The position numbers and the translations under genes are program-made. A DNA stretch of 64,000 nt from Streptomyces sp. NBC_00539 (lineage in GTDB: Bacteria > Actinomycetota > Actinomycetes > Streptomycetales > Streptomycetaceae): NCBI RefSeq assembly GCF_036346105.1, contig NZ_CP107811.1, forward strand, positions 5,661,501 to 5,725,500. The letters run 5' to 3'. Under the pieces are notes generated by a model. It saw only the letters and a program-made list of their open reading frames with translations. It was not told the origin of the DNA and did not search any database. This document shows, one piece after another, positions 9,091-17,374 of the stretch (the stretch's first letter is position 1; the number at the start of each line of letters is the position of its first letter).

Positions 9091-10076
9091 CCTGGTTGGG
9101 CCTTTTCGGGCAGGCACAGAAGGCGGAGGGGGCCGCAGCCGGCTACTACAACCGCAACGTAGGGGTTCGGACTGCCGACGGGAAGGTCAACGTGCGTATT
9201 CCGCTGGCGGCCGCCGACACCATGGATCTGCGGCTGTGGCGTGAGGAAGACGTTCTGACCTGCATCGAACCGTACGTCGTGCGGGTGCCGGAGCTGCGCC
9301 ACGTTTCCGAGGAGCCCCGCTTCCAGGTGCACCACTTCATCGAGGGGCGCGTCCTCGACGTCTTCTCGCCACGGGGTGCAGCGGTTCCCCCGCACGTGAT
9401 CGGTGATGTGGTCGTGCTGTTGGACCAGCTCCGCCGTATCCCGGCGGAGAAGACACCACCACTGCCGGAGCACTGGCCCGCCTCCGGTGACAGCAGCGGA
9501 TTCGCACGCCTGTTGACCCGGCTCACCCGTCAGGTCCACACGACGTACCGCGACGAGTACCGGGAGGTTTTCGCCGGGCTCGGCATCCCGGATGATCCCC
9601 TGGAAGTCGTGGAGACCCGCTGGGACTCCCTCACGCCGCGGCCGTTCTCGGTGCTCCACGCCGACCTCCACCGGAAGAACATGATCGTGGCGGACGGAGC
9701 CACCTGGTTCCTCGACTGGGAGCTCGCCCTGTGGGGTGACCCGTTGTACGAAATTGCCATCCACCTCCACAAGATGGACTATCCGGACGAGCAGCGGACC
9801 GAGGTCCTGAGGTTGTGGCGAGAGACCCTTCCGGAGCGGTCCACCGTCGGTCCGTCCGATGACCTCGACCTGTACGCGGCACACGAGCGGATCAAGTCGG
9901 CGATCGTGGACACCGTCCGCTACTCGAAGCAACTGGCGGGCTCCACCCAGAAGGAGAGGGACTTCCTCATCGAGCGTCTGACGAAGAAGACCAATGCCGC
10001 ACGCCAGGTGTGGGCCTTGCTGCCCGACCTGACACCCCGGCGGGTCGGCTCCCTCCTCGCTCCCTGGAAGAAGTGA
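9087..10076 (+). CDS. APH-fold phosphotransferase, first of a tandem pair
   Basis: 329 residues of the aminoglycoside phosphotransferase/choline kinase fold. The catalytic loop is HADLHRKN (191-198), with base Asp193 and Asn198. The metal-binding element is LDWELALWGDP, with Asp210. The N-lobe is short; its beta3-like strand reads VNVRIP, with Arg where these kinases usually have the ATP-binding Lys, though the alignment there is uncertain. The substrate cannot be read from sequence. This could be a drug kinase, a small-metabolite kinase, or a kinase acting on a protein or nucleic acid partner of the NTPase. Its ATG lies inside the stop of the NTPase gene (ATGA), and the second kinase begins two bases after its own stop, so the three genes form one unit. 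Confidence 0.85.
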   Translation: MTWLGLFGQAQKAEGAAAGYYNRNVGVRTADGKVNVRIPLAAADTMDLRLWREEDVLTCIEPYVVRVPELRHVSEEPRFQVHHFIEGRVLDVFSPRGAAVPPHVIGDVVVLLDQLRRIPAEKTPPLPEHWPASGDSSGFARLLTRLTRQVHTTYRDEYREVFAGLGIPDDPLEVVETRWDSLTPRPFSVLHADLHRKNMIVADGATWFLDWELALWGDPLYEIAIHLHKMDYPDEQRTEVLRLWRETLPERSTVGPSDDLDLYAAHERIKSAIVDTVRYSKQLAGSTQKERDFLIERLTKKTNAARQVWALLPDLTPRRVGSLLAPWKK

Positions 10077-10078
10077 CC

Positions 10079-11080
10079 ATGGACCCGATCGCCCTGTACA
10101 AGGAAGCCTGCGAGCGGGGTGCGGCCCTGTCGGGGCACTACCACCGCAACGTCAGGGTGGAGGCGGACAGCGGACCGGTCGTCGTACGCATCCGCACGGG
10201 CAAGTCCGAGCCCATGGACCTGACCTTGTGGCCGGAGGCGGAGGTGCTGGCGGCGATCGCCCCCTGGGTGCCGTCGGCTCCGCGACTGCTGTACGAGGGC
10301 GCCGATCCCGCGTTCCAGATCCACCGGTTCGTCGCCGGGCGCCGCGTCGACGAGCTGGTGCCCGAGGGCAAGCCGTTGCCCGAGACCGTGGCGAGGGGCA
10401 TCGTGGGCCTTTTCGGCGAGCTGTCCCGGGTGCCTCGGTCCGCGCTGCCCACCACCCCGCCGGACTGGCCGGCGGACGGCGATGCGCGTGGTTTCGCCGA
10501 GCGTCTGCTGGAGCTGGTAGGGGTGATCCGCGGGCGGGCGGACGATCGAGTCGAAGGGCTCTACCGGGCCCTCGGGGTCCCGGCGGACCCCTGTCGGACG
10601 CTGCGCGACAGGGTGCGCGATCTGAGGGGACGCCGCTTCGGGCTCCTGCACGCGGACATCCACCGACAGAACATGATCGTCACCGAGGACGGCGGAATCG
10701 CACTCCTGGACTGGGAGCTCGCTCTGTGGGGTGACCCCGTGTACGAACTGGCCGATCACCTGCACAAGATGGCTTACGGACCGGCCGAGCGGCGCGCGGT
10801 GGCACAGGGGTGGGAGCGGCAGGTTCCCGACGGGTACCGCCAGGGCTGGAGGGCCGATCTCGAGTACTACCTTGCCTACGAGGCGGTGAAGTCCGCTGTG
10901 GTGGACACCGTGCGCTGGGGGCGGCGGATCGCCGGGGAGCAGGATGCCGCGGTCAGGCTGGAGCTCTCGCGGCAGCTCGCGGACAAGCTGGCCGCAGCGG
11001 CCCCGCACTGGGGCGAGCACGCGTCTGCAGTGCTTCACCCCGGCGAGATCGAGGCGGCAGTGTGCCGTCAAGCGGCCTGA
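10079..11080 (+). CDS. APH-fold phosphotransferase, second of a tandem pair
   Basis: 333 residues, clearly paralogous to the gene just upstream. The shared blocks include G-x-Y-x-R-N-V near residue 20, MDL-x-LW, HAD(L/I)HR(K/Q)NMIV, DWELALWGDP, HLHKM and KSA(I/V)VDTVR. Catalytic residues are Asp193, Asn198 and Asp211. The N-lobe again has a V-x-V-R-I strand, with Arg in the likely ATP-Lys position. The ATG at 10079 follows a GGAAGAAG ribosome site in the tail of the previous gene. The C-terminal 30 residues are helical and Ala-rich. The two copies are well diverged, which suggests an old duplication or joint inheritance with separate roles. No terminator is obvious before the LemA-like gene. 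Substrate unknown. Confidence 0.85.
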   Translation: MDPIALYKEACERGAALSGHYHRNVRVEADSGPVVVRIRTGKSEPMDLTLWPEAEVLAAIAPWVPSAPRLLYEGADPAFQIHRFVAGRRVDELVPEGKPLPETVARGIVGLFGELSRVPRSALPTTPPDWPADGDARGFAERLLELVGVIRGRADDRVEGLYRALGVPADPCRTLRDRVRDLRGRRFGLLHADIHRQNMIVTEDGGIALLDWELALWGDPVYELADHLHKMAYGPAERRAVAQGWERQVPDGYRQGWRADLEYYLAYEAVKSAVVDTVRWGRRIAGEQDAAVRLELSRQLADKLAAAAPHWGEHASAVLHPGEIEAAVCRQAA

Positions 11081-11127
11081 GAAGAGCCTCGAGCCGGAGG
11101 CCGGGCATGCGTAGTGTGGCCGGGCGG

Positions 11128-11133
11128 TAGGCT
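11128..11133 (+). promoter_or_regulatory. Possible -10 box giving a leaderless LemA-like mRNA
   Basis: TAGGCT matches TAnnnT and ends eight bases before the GTG at 11142, which has no Shine-Dalgarno. That arrangement is typical of leaderless transcripts in Streptomyces. It would give this core gene its own promoter, independent of the upstream cassette. Confidence 0.45.
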
Positions 11134-11141
11134 CGCGGTCC

Positions 11142-11681
11142 GTGATCGAAACCCTTGTCTGGATCGTCCTCGCGCTCGGTGTCGTCGGCGTGTACCTGAG
11201 CTGGACCGCCGGGCGGCTCGACCGGCTGCATTCGCGGATGGACGCCGCGCGGGCCGCGCTCGACGCGCAGTTGGTCCGGCGGGCCTCCGTGGTGCTGGAG
11301 GTGGCCACCTCCGGGGTGCTCGACCCCGCGTCCTCGCTGGTGCTGTACGAAGCGGCGCACGCGGCGCGGCAGGCCGAGGAGGAGCAGCGCGAGGTGGCCG
11401 AGAGCGAGCTGAGCCAGGCGCTGCGCGCGGTGTTCGCCGACGCGGACCAGGTCGATGCGGTGAAGGCGGCGCCCGGTGGGGTGGCGGCCGCGGAGGAGCT
11501 CGCGGCGGCCGTGCGCCGGGTGCCGATGGCCCGGCGCTTCCACAACGACGCCGTGCGGGCCGCCCGGGCCCTGCGCAGGCACCGCAAGGTGCGCTGGTTC
11601 CGCCTGGCGGGCCACGCCCCCTTCCCGCTCGCCTTCGAGATGGACGACGAGCCGCCCGCGGACCTCGCCGACCGCCCCTGA
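11142..11681 (+). CDS. LemA-like membrane-anchored helical protein
   Basis: 179 residues. An N-terminal hydrophobic helix (about 4-21) is followed by a mainly helical, charged domain. The pattern ARRFHNDAVRAARALR, followed by a hydrophobic PFPLAFEMDD tail, resembles the LemA family, although the usual Tyr-Asn residues are partly lost, so I call it LemA-like only. Function is unknown; LemA proteins are single-pass proteins with a soluble helical bundle. A protein of this type lies between pimA and pdxS in Streptomyces (from memory of gene order), so this gene marks the return from the accessory cassette to core sequence. The GTG start has no clear ribosome site and fits leaderless translation. 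Confidence 0.75.
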   Translation: MIETLVWIVLALGVVGVYLSWTAGRLDRLHSRMDAARAALDAQLVRRASVVLEVATSGVLDPASSLVLYEAAHAARQAEEEQREVAESELSQALRAVFADADQVDAVKAAPGGVAAAEELAAAVRRVPMARRFHNDAVRAARALRRHRKVRWFRLAGHAPFPLAFEMDDEPPADLADRP

Positions 11682-11792
11682 GGGCTGCCGGGGACCCGTC
11701 GGCGTGCGTACTTGTACCGGATGGCCAAATCGGAAGGAGCCACCGGCTCCTCATTGGCCCTTGCAGTGGACTGGACGCGGGGGGTTTCCTCA

Positions 11793-11812
11793 GTGCTGTA
11801 GTACCGCAGCAC
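11793..11812 (+). promoter_or_regulatory. Inverted repeat around a possible -10 upstream of pdxS
   Basis: GTGCTG and CAGCAC flank eight bases that include TAGTAC, about 28 bases before the pdxS GTG. This could be an operator over a -10 box, or chance. A second small hairpin (11735-11751, seven-base arms, three-base loop) lies further upstream. No other gene is seen in 11682-11839. Confidence 0.35.
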
Positions 11813-11839
11813 CCTTCTTCCTTCGAGTGAGGTCAATCC

Positions 11840-12757
11840 GTGAGCACGCTTCCCTCCACCCCGCAGTCCGCTGAGTCGGCTATCGGCACCTCCCGCGTCA
11901 AGCGCGGCATGGCCGAGCAGCTCAAGGGCGGCGTGATCATGGACGTGGTCAACGCCGAGCAGGCGAAGATCGCCGAAGACGCCGGCGCCGTCGCCGTCAT
12001 GGCCCTGGAGCGGGTCCCGGCCGACATCCGCAAGGACGGCGGGGTCGCCCGCATGTCCGACCCGAACATGATCGAAGAGATCATCGAGGCCGTCTCGATC
12101 CCCGTCATGGCCAAGTCCCGCATCGGCCACTTCGTCGAGGCCCAGGTCCTGCAGTCCCTCGGCGTCGACTACATCGACGAGTCCGAGGTCCTCACCCCGG
12201 CCGACGAGGTCAACCACTCCGACAAGTGGGCGTTCACCACCCCCTTCGTCTGCGGTGCCACCAACCTCGGCGAGGCCCTGCGCCGCATCGCCGAGGGCGC
12301 GGCCATGATCCGCTCCAAGGGCGAGGCCGGTACCGGCAACGTCGTCGAGGCCGTCCGCCACCTGCGCCAGATCAAGAACGAGATCGCCAAGCTGCGCGGC
12401 TTCGACAACAACGAGCTGTACGCCGCCGCCAAGGAGCTGCGCGCCCCGTACGAGCTGGTCAAGGAAGTCGCCGAGCTCGGCAAGCTCCCCGTCGTGCTGT
12501 TCTCCGCCGGTGGCGTGGCCACCCCGGCCGACGCCGCCCTGATGCGTCAGCTCGGCGCCGAGGGCGTCTTCGTCGGTTCCGGCATCTTCAAGTCCGGCGA
12601 CCCGGCCAAGCGCGCCGCCGCCATCGTGAAGGCCACCACCTTCTACGACGACCCGAAGATCATCGCGGACGCCTCCCGCAACCTGGGCGAGGCCATGGTC
12701 GGCATCAACTGCGACACCCTGCCCGAGGCCGAGCGTTACGCCAACCGGGGCTGGTAA
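11840..12757 (+). CDS. pdxS: Pyridoxal 5'-phosphate synthase subunit PdxS
   Basis: 305 residues, the usual PdxS length, with a (beta/alpha)8 barrel. The N-terminal block [19 protein letters not shown] and the phosphate-binding [16 protein letters not shown] and [10 protein letters not shown] loops are conserved. PdxS condenses ribose 5-phosphate, glyceraldehyde 3-phosphate and ammonia to PLP; the ammonia comes from PdxT in a 12+12 complex. The GTG start has GAGTGAGG upstream. Its TAA shares an A with the pdxT ATG, so the two subunits are translated together. A cytosolic, single-step route to vitamin B6. Confidence 0.97.
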   Translation: MSTLPSTPQSAESAIGTSRVKRGMAEQLKGGVIMDVVNAEQAKIAEDAGAVAVMALERVPADIRKDGGVARMSDPNMIEEIIEAVSIPVMAKSRIGHFVEAQVLQSLGVDYIDESEVLTPADEVNHSDKWAFTTPFVCGATNLGEALRRIAEGAAMIRSKGEAGTGNVVEAVRHLRQIKNEIAKLRGFDNNELYAAAKELRAPYELVKEVAELGKLPVVLFSAGGVATPADAALMRQLGAEGVFVGSGIFKSGDPAKRAAAIVKATTFYDDPKIIADASRNLGEAMVGINCDTLPEAERYANRGW

Positions 12758-13347
12758 TGACGACTCCCACCATCGGTGTCCTGGCTCTGCAGGGCGACGT
12801 ACGGGAGCACCTGATCGCCCTGGCCGCGGCGGACGCCGTGGCCAGGCCGGTCCGGCGTCCCGAGGAGCTGACCGAGGTCGACGCCCTGGTCATCCCCGGC
12901 GGCGAGTCCACGACCATGTCGAAGCTGGCCGTGCTGTTCGGCATGCTGGAGCCGCTGCGCGAGCGCGTGCGGGCCGGGATGCCGGTCTACGGCACCTGTG
13001 CGGGCATGATCATGCTCGCGGACAAGCTGCTGGACGGCCGTGAGGACCAGGAGACGCTCGGCGGCATCGACATGATCGTGCGCCGCAACGCCTTCGGGCG
13101 GCAGAACGAGTCCTTCGAGGCGAAGATCGACTTCGCGGGCATCGGGGGCGGCCCCGTCGAGGGCGTCTTCATCCGTGCCCCGTGGGTCGAGTCGGTCGGC
13201 GCGGCCGCCGAGGTGCTCGCCACGTACGACGGCCACACCGTCGCCGTGCGGCAGGGCAACGTGCTGGCCACCTCGTTCCACCCGGAACTCACCGGCGATG
13301 ACCGCGTTCACGCGTACTTCGTCGACATGGTGCGCGCGGGGCTGTAA
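12757..13347 (+). CDS. pdxT: Pyridoxal 5'-phosphate synthase glutaminase subunit PdxT
   Basis: 196-residue class I glutamine amidotransferase. The oxyanion loop [10 protein letters not shown], the nucleophile Cys in YGTCAGM and the His-Glu pair in SFHPELTGD are all present. It hydrolyses glutamine and channels ammonia to PdxS. The ATG overlaps the pdxS stop. Downstream, a 57-base gap separates it from yebC and includes TAGGAT (13359-13364), a possible yebC -10. Confidence 0.97.
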   Translation: MTTPTIGVLALQGDVREHLIALAAADAVARPVRRPEELTEVDALVIPGGESTTMSKLAVLFGMLEPLRERVRAGMPVYGTCAGMIMLADKLLDGREDQETLGGIDMIVRRNAFGRQNESFEAKIDFAGIGGGPVEGVFIRAPWVESVGAAAEVLATYDGHTVAVRQGNVLATSFHPELTGDDRVHAYFVDMVRAGL

Positions 13348-13404
13348 TCAGGTCCCGGTAGGATCGGTGACGAACACTGTTGGTGACGCGAAGGAGACAG
13401 GCGG

Positions 13405-14157
13405 ATGTCCGGCCACTCTAAATGGGCTACGACGAAGCACAAGAAGGCCGTGATCGATGCCAAGCGCGGCAAGCTCTTCGCGAAGCTGATCAAGAACATC
13501 GAGGTCGCGGCCCGGATGGGCGGCGCCGACATCGACGGCAACCCGACGCTCTTCGACGCCATTCAGAAGGCCAAGAAGAGCTCGGTCCCGAACAAGAACA
13601 TCGACTCCGCGGTCAAGCGCGGCGGCGGCCTCGAGGCCGGCGGCGCCGACTACGAGACGATCATGTACGAGGGCTACGGCCCGAACGGTGTCGCGGTGCT
13701 CATCGAGTGCCTCACCGACAACCGCAACCGTGCCGCCTCCGACGTCCGCGTCGCCATGACCCGCAACGGCGGTTCGATGGCCGACCCGGGCTCGGTCTCG
13801 TACCTGTTCAACCGCAAGGGCGTCGTCCTGCTGCCCAAGGGCGAGCTCACCGAGGACGACGTCCTGGAGACGGTGCTCGAAGCCGGGGCCGAAGAGGTCA
13901 ACGACAACGGCGACACCTTCGAGATCATCAGCGAGCCCACCGACATGGTCGCGGTCCGGACCGCGCTCCAGGAGGCGGGCATCGACTACGACTCGGCCGA
14001 CTCCAGCTTCGTCCCGACCATGCAGGTCGAGCTCGACGAGGAGGGCGCGCGCAAGATCTTCAAGCTGATCGACGCGCTGGAGGACAGCGACGACGTGCAG
14101 AACGTCTTCGCCAACTTCGACGTCTCGGACGAGGTCATGGAGAAGGTCGACGCGTAG
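13405..14157 (+). CDS. yebC: YebC/PmpR family protein (TACO1 type)
   Basis: 250 residues with the family start [15 protein letters not shown] and the acidic C-terminal domain. YebC proteins bind DNA and/or the ribosome: some members repress transcription, and YebC2/TACO1 members relieve stalling at polyproline stretches. The sequence alone does not tell me which applies here. In actinobacteria the gene precedes ruvCAB, as here. The ATG has GAAGGAGA upstream. A strong terminator hairpin follows, so read-through into ruvC is probably limited. Confidence 0.93.
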   Translation: MSGHSKWATTKHKKAVIDAKRGKLFAKLIKNIEVAARMGGADIDGNPTLFDAIQKAKKSSVPNKNIDSAVKRGGGLEAGGADYETIMYEGYGPNGVAVLIECLTDNRNRAASDVRVAMTRNGGSMADPGSVSYLFNRKGVVLLPKGELTEDDVLETVLEAGAEEVNDNGDTFEIISEPTDMVAVRTALQEAGIDYDSADSSFVPTMQVELDEEGARKIFKLIDALEDSDDVQNVFANFDVSDEVMEKVDA

Positions 14158-14183
14158 GACTTCGCTTCCGCCCAGCGTGTGGT

Positions 14184-14218
14184 GACGGGCCGACGGGGAC
14201 ACACCCCGTCGGCCCGTC
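14184..14218 (+). terminator. Intrinsic terminator after yebC
   Basis: A perfect 15-base-pair GC-rich stem (14184-14198 with 14204-14218) with a five-base ACACA loop. There is no long T run, as usual in Streptomyces. It lies between the yebC stop and the ruvC leader. Confidence 0.75.
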
Positions 14219-14282
14219 GTCATGTCAGTGCGGCCCGATAGCCTGCACACGGACAGGCGAGCGAAAGAGGGGGGAGGGCGAG

Positions 14283-14819
14283 GTGCGCGTACTCGGTGTG
14301 GACCCGGGGCTGACGCGGTGCGGTGTCGGCGTGGTCGAGGGGGTCGCCGGCCGTCCCCTCACCATGCTCGGAGTGGGGGTCGTGCGGACGCCCGCCGACG
14401 CCGAGTTGGGGCTGCGGCTCGTCGCCGTCGAACGCGGCATGGAGGAGTGGCTGGACGAATACCGGCCCGAAGTCGTCGCCGTGGAGCGGGTCTTCAGCCA
14501 GCACAACGTCAGCACGGTGATGGGCACCGCCCAGGCCAGTGCCGTCGCCATGCTGTGCGCGGCCCGGCGCGGCCTGCCGGTCGCCCTGCACACCCCGAGC
14601 GAGGTCAAGGCCGCCGTCACCGGCTCCGGCCGGGCCGACAAGGCGCAGGTCGGGTCGATGGTGACCCGGCTGCTGCGGCTGAGCGCCCCGCCCAAACCGG
14701 CCGACGCCGCCGACGCCCTCGCGCTCGCCATCTGCCACATCTGGCGGGCCCCCGCCCAAAACCGCCTCCAGCAGGCGGTCGCCCTGCATGCCTCCGCCGT
14801 GAAAGGCCGCCCCTCATGA
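14283..14819 (+). CDS. ruvC: Holliday junction resolvase RuvC
   Basis: 178-residue RNase H-fold endonuclease. The acidic catalytic residues sit in [12 protein letters not shown], in the VERVF strand and in the C-terminal [12 protein letters not shown] helix, as in E. coli RuvC. It cuts Holliday junctions symmetrically after RuvAB branch migration. The GTG at 14283 follows GGGGGAGGGCGAG, a strong ribosome site. The stop TGA overlaps the ruvA ATG. Confidence 0.96.
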   Translation: MRVLGVDPGLTRCGVGVVEGVAGRPLTMLGVGVVRTPADAELGLRLVAVERGMEEWLDEYRPEVVAVERVFSQHNVSTVMGTAQASAVAMLCAARRGLPVALHTPSEVKAAVTGSGRADKAQVGSMVTRLLRLSAPPKPADAADALALAICHIWRAPAQNRLQQAVALHASAVKGRPS

Positions 14820-15442
14820 TCGCGTTCGTCAGCGGCCCGGTCGCCGCCCTCGCCCCCGCCCTGGCCGTGATCGAGGTCGGGGGAGTGGGCATGGCCGTCC
14901 AGTGCACGCCGGCCACCATCGCCGGCCTGCGGCTGGGGGAGACGGCCAGGCTGGCCACGTCCCTGGTCGTACGGGAGGACTCGCTCACCCTGTACGGCTT
15001 CGCCGACGACGACGAACGTCAGGTCTTCGAGCTGCTCCAGACCGCGAGCGGGGTCGGTCCCCGGCTCGCCCAGGCCATGCTCGGCGTCCACAGCCCCGAC
15101 GCCCTGCGCCTGGCCGTCTCCACGGGCGACGAGAAGGCCCTGATGGCGGTGCCGGGCATCGGCAAGAAGGGCGCGCAGAAGCTGCTGCTGGAGCTCAGGG
15201 ACAAGCTGGGTGCGCCGCTGGGCGCCGTCGTGGGGGCCCAGCGGGCCGCCGCCACCGGCCCCGCGCCCTGGACGGAGCAGCTCTCCGCCGCCCTCATCGG
15301 CCTCGGCTACGCCTCCCGCGAGGCCGAGGAAGCCGTCACCGCCGTCACCCCGCAGGCCGAGGCCGCCCTCGCCGCGGGCGGCTCGGCGCCGGTCCCGCAG
15401 CTGCTGCGCGCCGCCCTGCAGTCCCTGAACCGGGCCCGCTGA
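14816..15442 (+). CDS. ruvA: Holliday junction DNA helicase subunit RuvA
   Basis: 208 residues. The N-terminal OB-fold ([10 protein letters not shown]) is followed by paired helix-hairpin-helix motifs ([30 protein letters not shown]) and a C-terminal domain III that contacts RuvB. RuvA tetramers clamp the four-way junction and load RuvB. The linker before domain III is Ala/Pro-rich, as usual in actinomycetes. The ATG overlaps the ruvC stop (ATGA). Confidence 0.96.
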   Translation: MIAFVSGPVAALAPALAVIEVGGVGMAVQCTPATIAGLRLGETARLATSLVVREDSLTLYGFADDDERQVFELLQTASGVGPRLAQAMLGVHSPDALRLAVSTGDEKALMAVPGIGKKGAQKLLLELRDKLGAPLGAVVGAQRAAATGPAPWTEQLSAALIGLGYASREAEEAVTAVTPQAEAALAAGGSAPVPQLLRAALQSLNRAR

Positions 15443-15504
15443 CCCGCACACCGCCGCGGGCGGGACGATGATCACCGTACGAACCGAGAAGGCAGACTGA
15501 CACC

Positions 15505-16575
<1,071 letters not shown>

Positions 16576-16738
16576 CGGCGCGGAGGTTCGACCGCCCAGG
16601 AACCGCGGTGCCATGCTGGGCGTTGTTCCATCGGTGCGGACTCGCCTAGACTCCGCCGATGCCGACCCTTCGGGTCGGTATGCCCACCCCCGTAGAAAAG
16701 GCCGCCTCCCGCGCGGTCGTGCGAAGGATCTTCGTCCC

Positions 16739-17221
16739 GTGAATATCGGCATGCTCCTCCCATTCATCGTGCTCATCGGGGCGATGTTCCTGATGACCCG
16801 CTCCGCCAAGAAGAAGCAGCAGGCCGCCGCGCAGATGCGCGAGCACCTGACGCCCGGCACCGGCGTCCGCACCATCGGCGGCATGTACGCCACCGTCAAG
16901 GAGATCGGCGACGACACCCTCACCCTCGAGGTGGCCCCCGGTGTCCACGCGATCTACGCCAAGAACGCCATCGGCGCGGTCCTGGAGGACGCGGAGTACA
17001 ACCGCATCGTCCACGGCATCACCGATGAGCCGGTCGGCGACGCGCCGGTCGTACCGGACGACGCCTCCTCGCTGACCGCGGGCGAGACGGACGAGCCGGT
17101 CAAGACCGACCTCTCCAAGGACCAGGACGAAGCTCCCAAGCTCGACCTGGGCAAGAAGGACGAGCCCAAGGGCGACGAGCCGAAGGACGGCAAGACCGAC
17201 GGCGAGGCCGGCGCCAAGTAG
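16739..17221 (+). CDS. yajC: Sec translocon accessory protein YajC
   Basis: 160 residues with one N-terminal membrane helix (VNIGMLLPFIVLIGAMFLM), followed by the YajC domain (RSAKKKQQ and GTGVRTIGGMYATV) and a long Asp/Lys-rich C-terminal tail of about 50 residues. YajC associates with SecDF at the membrane. I chose the GTG at 16739 because the next codons match family starts; the longer upstream frame is Arg-rich and unlike YajC. The 163-base gap after ruvB holds no gene. Confidence 0.93.
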   Translation: MNIGMLLPFIVLIGAMFLMTRSAKKKQQAAAQMREHLTPGTGVRTIGGMYATVKEIGDDTLTLEVAPGVHAIYAKNAIGAVLEDAEYNRIVHGITDEPVGDAPVVPDDASSLTAGETDEPVKTDLSKDQDEAPKLDLGKKDEPKGDEPKDGKTDGEAGAK

Positions 17222-17230
17222 CGACCGGCC

Positions 17231-17272
17231 GGGGACCGCGACGGCGCCTGACCGGCGGCCGGCGCGGTCCCC
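17231..17272 (+). terminator. Hairpin between yajC and secD
   Basis: Ten-base perfect arms (17231-17240 and 17263-17272) enclose a 22-base GC-rich loop that can fold further. It could be a terminator or an intercistronic stabiliser that sets the yajC:secD ratio. Confidence 0.5.
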
Positions 17273-17374
17273 GTCAGCGACACTTCTGCGGGGGGCAGGG
17301 GTCCCCACCACACATTTCGTGGCCGTCCGCGCGCTGACCCGGCGCGGGGCGGTTGGACAGGGAGATACGACAAG

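Noticed and set aside
9087-11080. Aminoglycoside resistance genes
   Set aside because: Only the general APH fold is supported. Diverged tandem copies coupled to an NTPase and an atypical N-lobe do not match known resistance enzymes.
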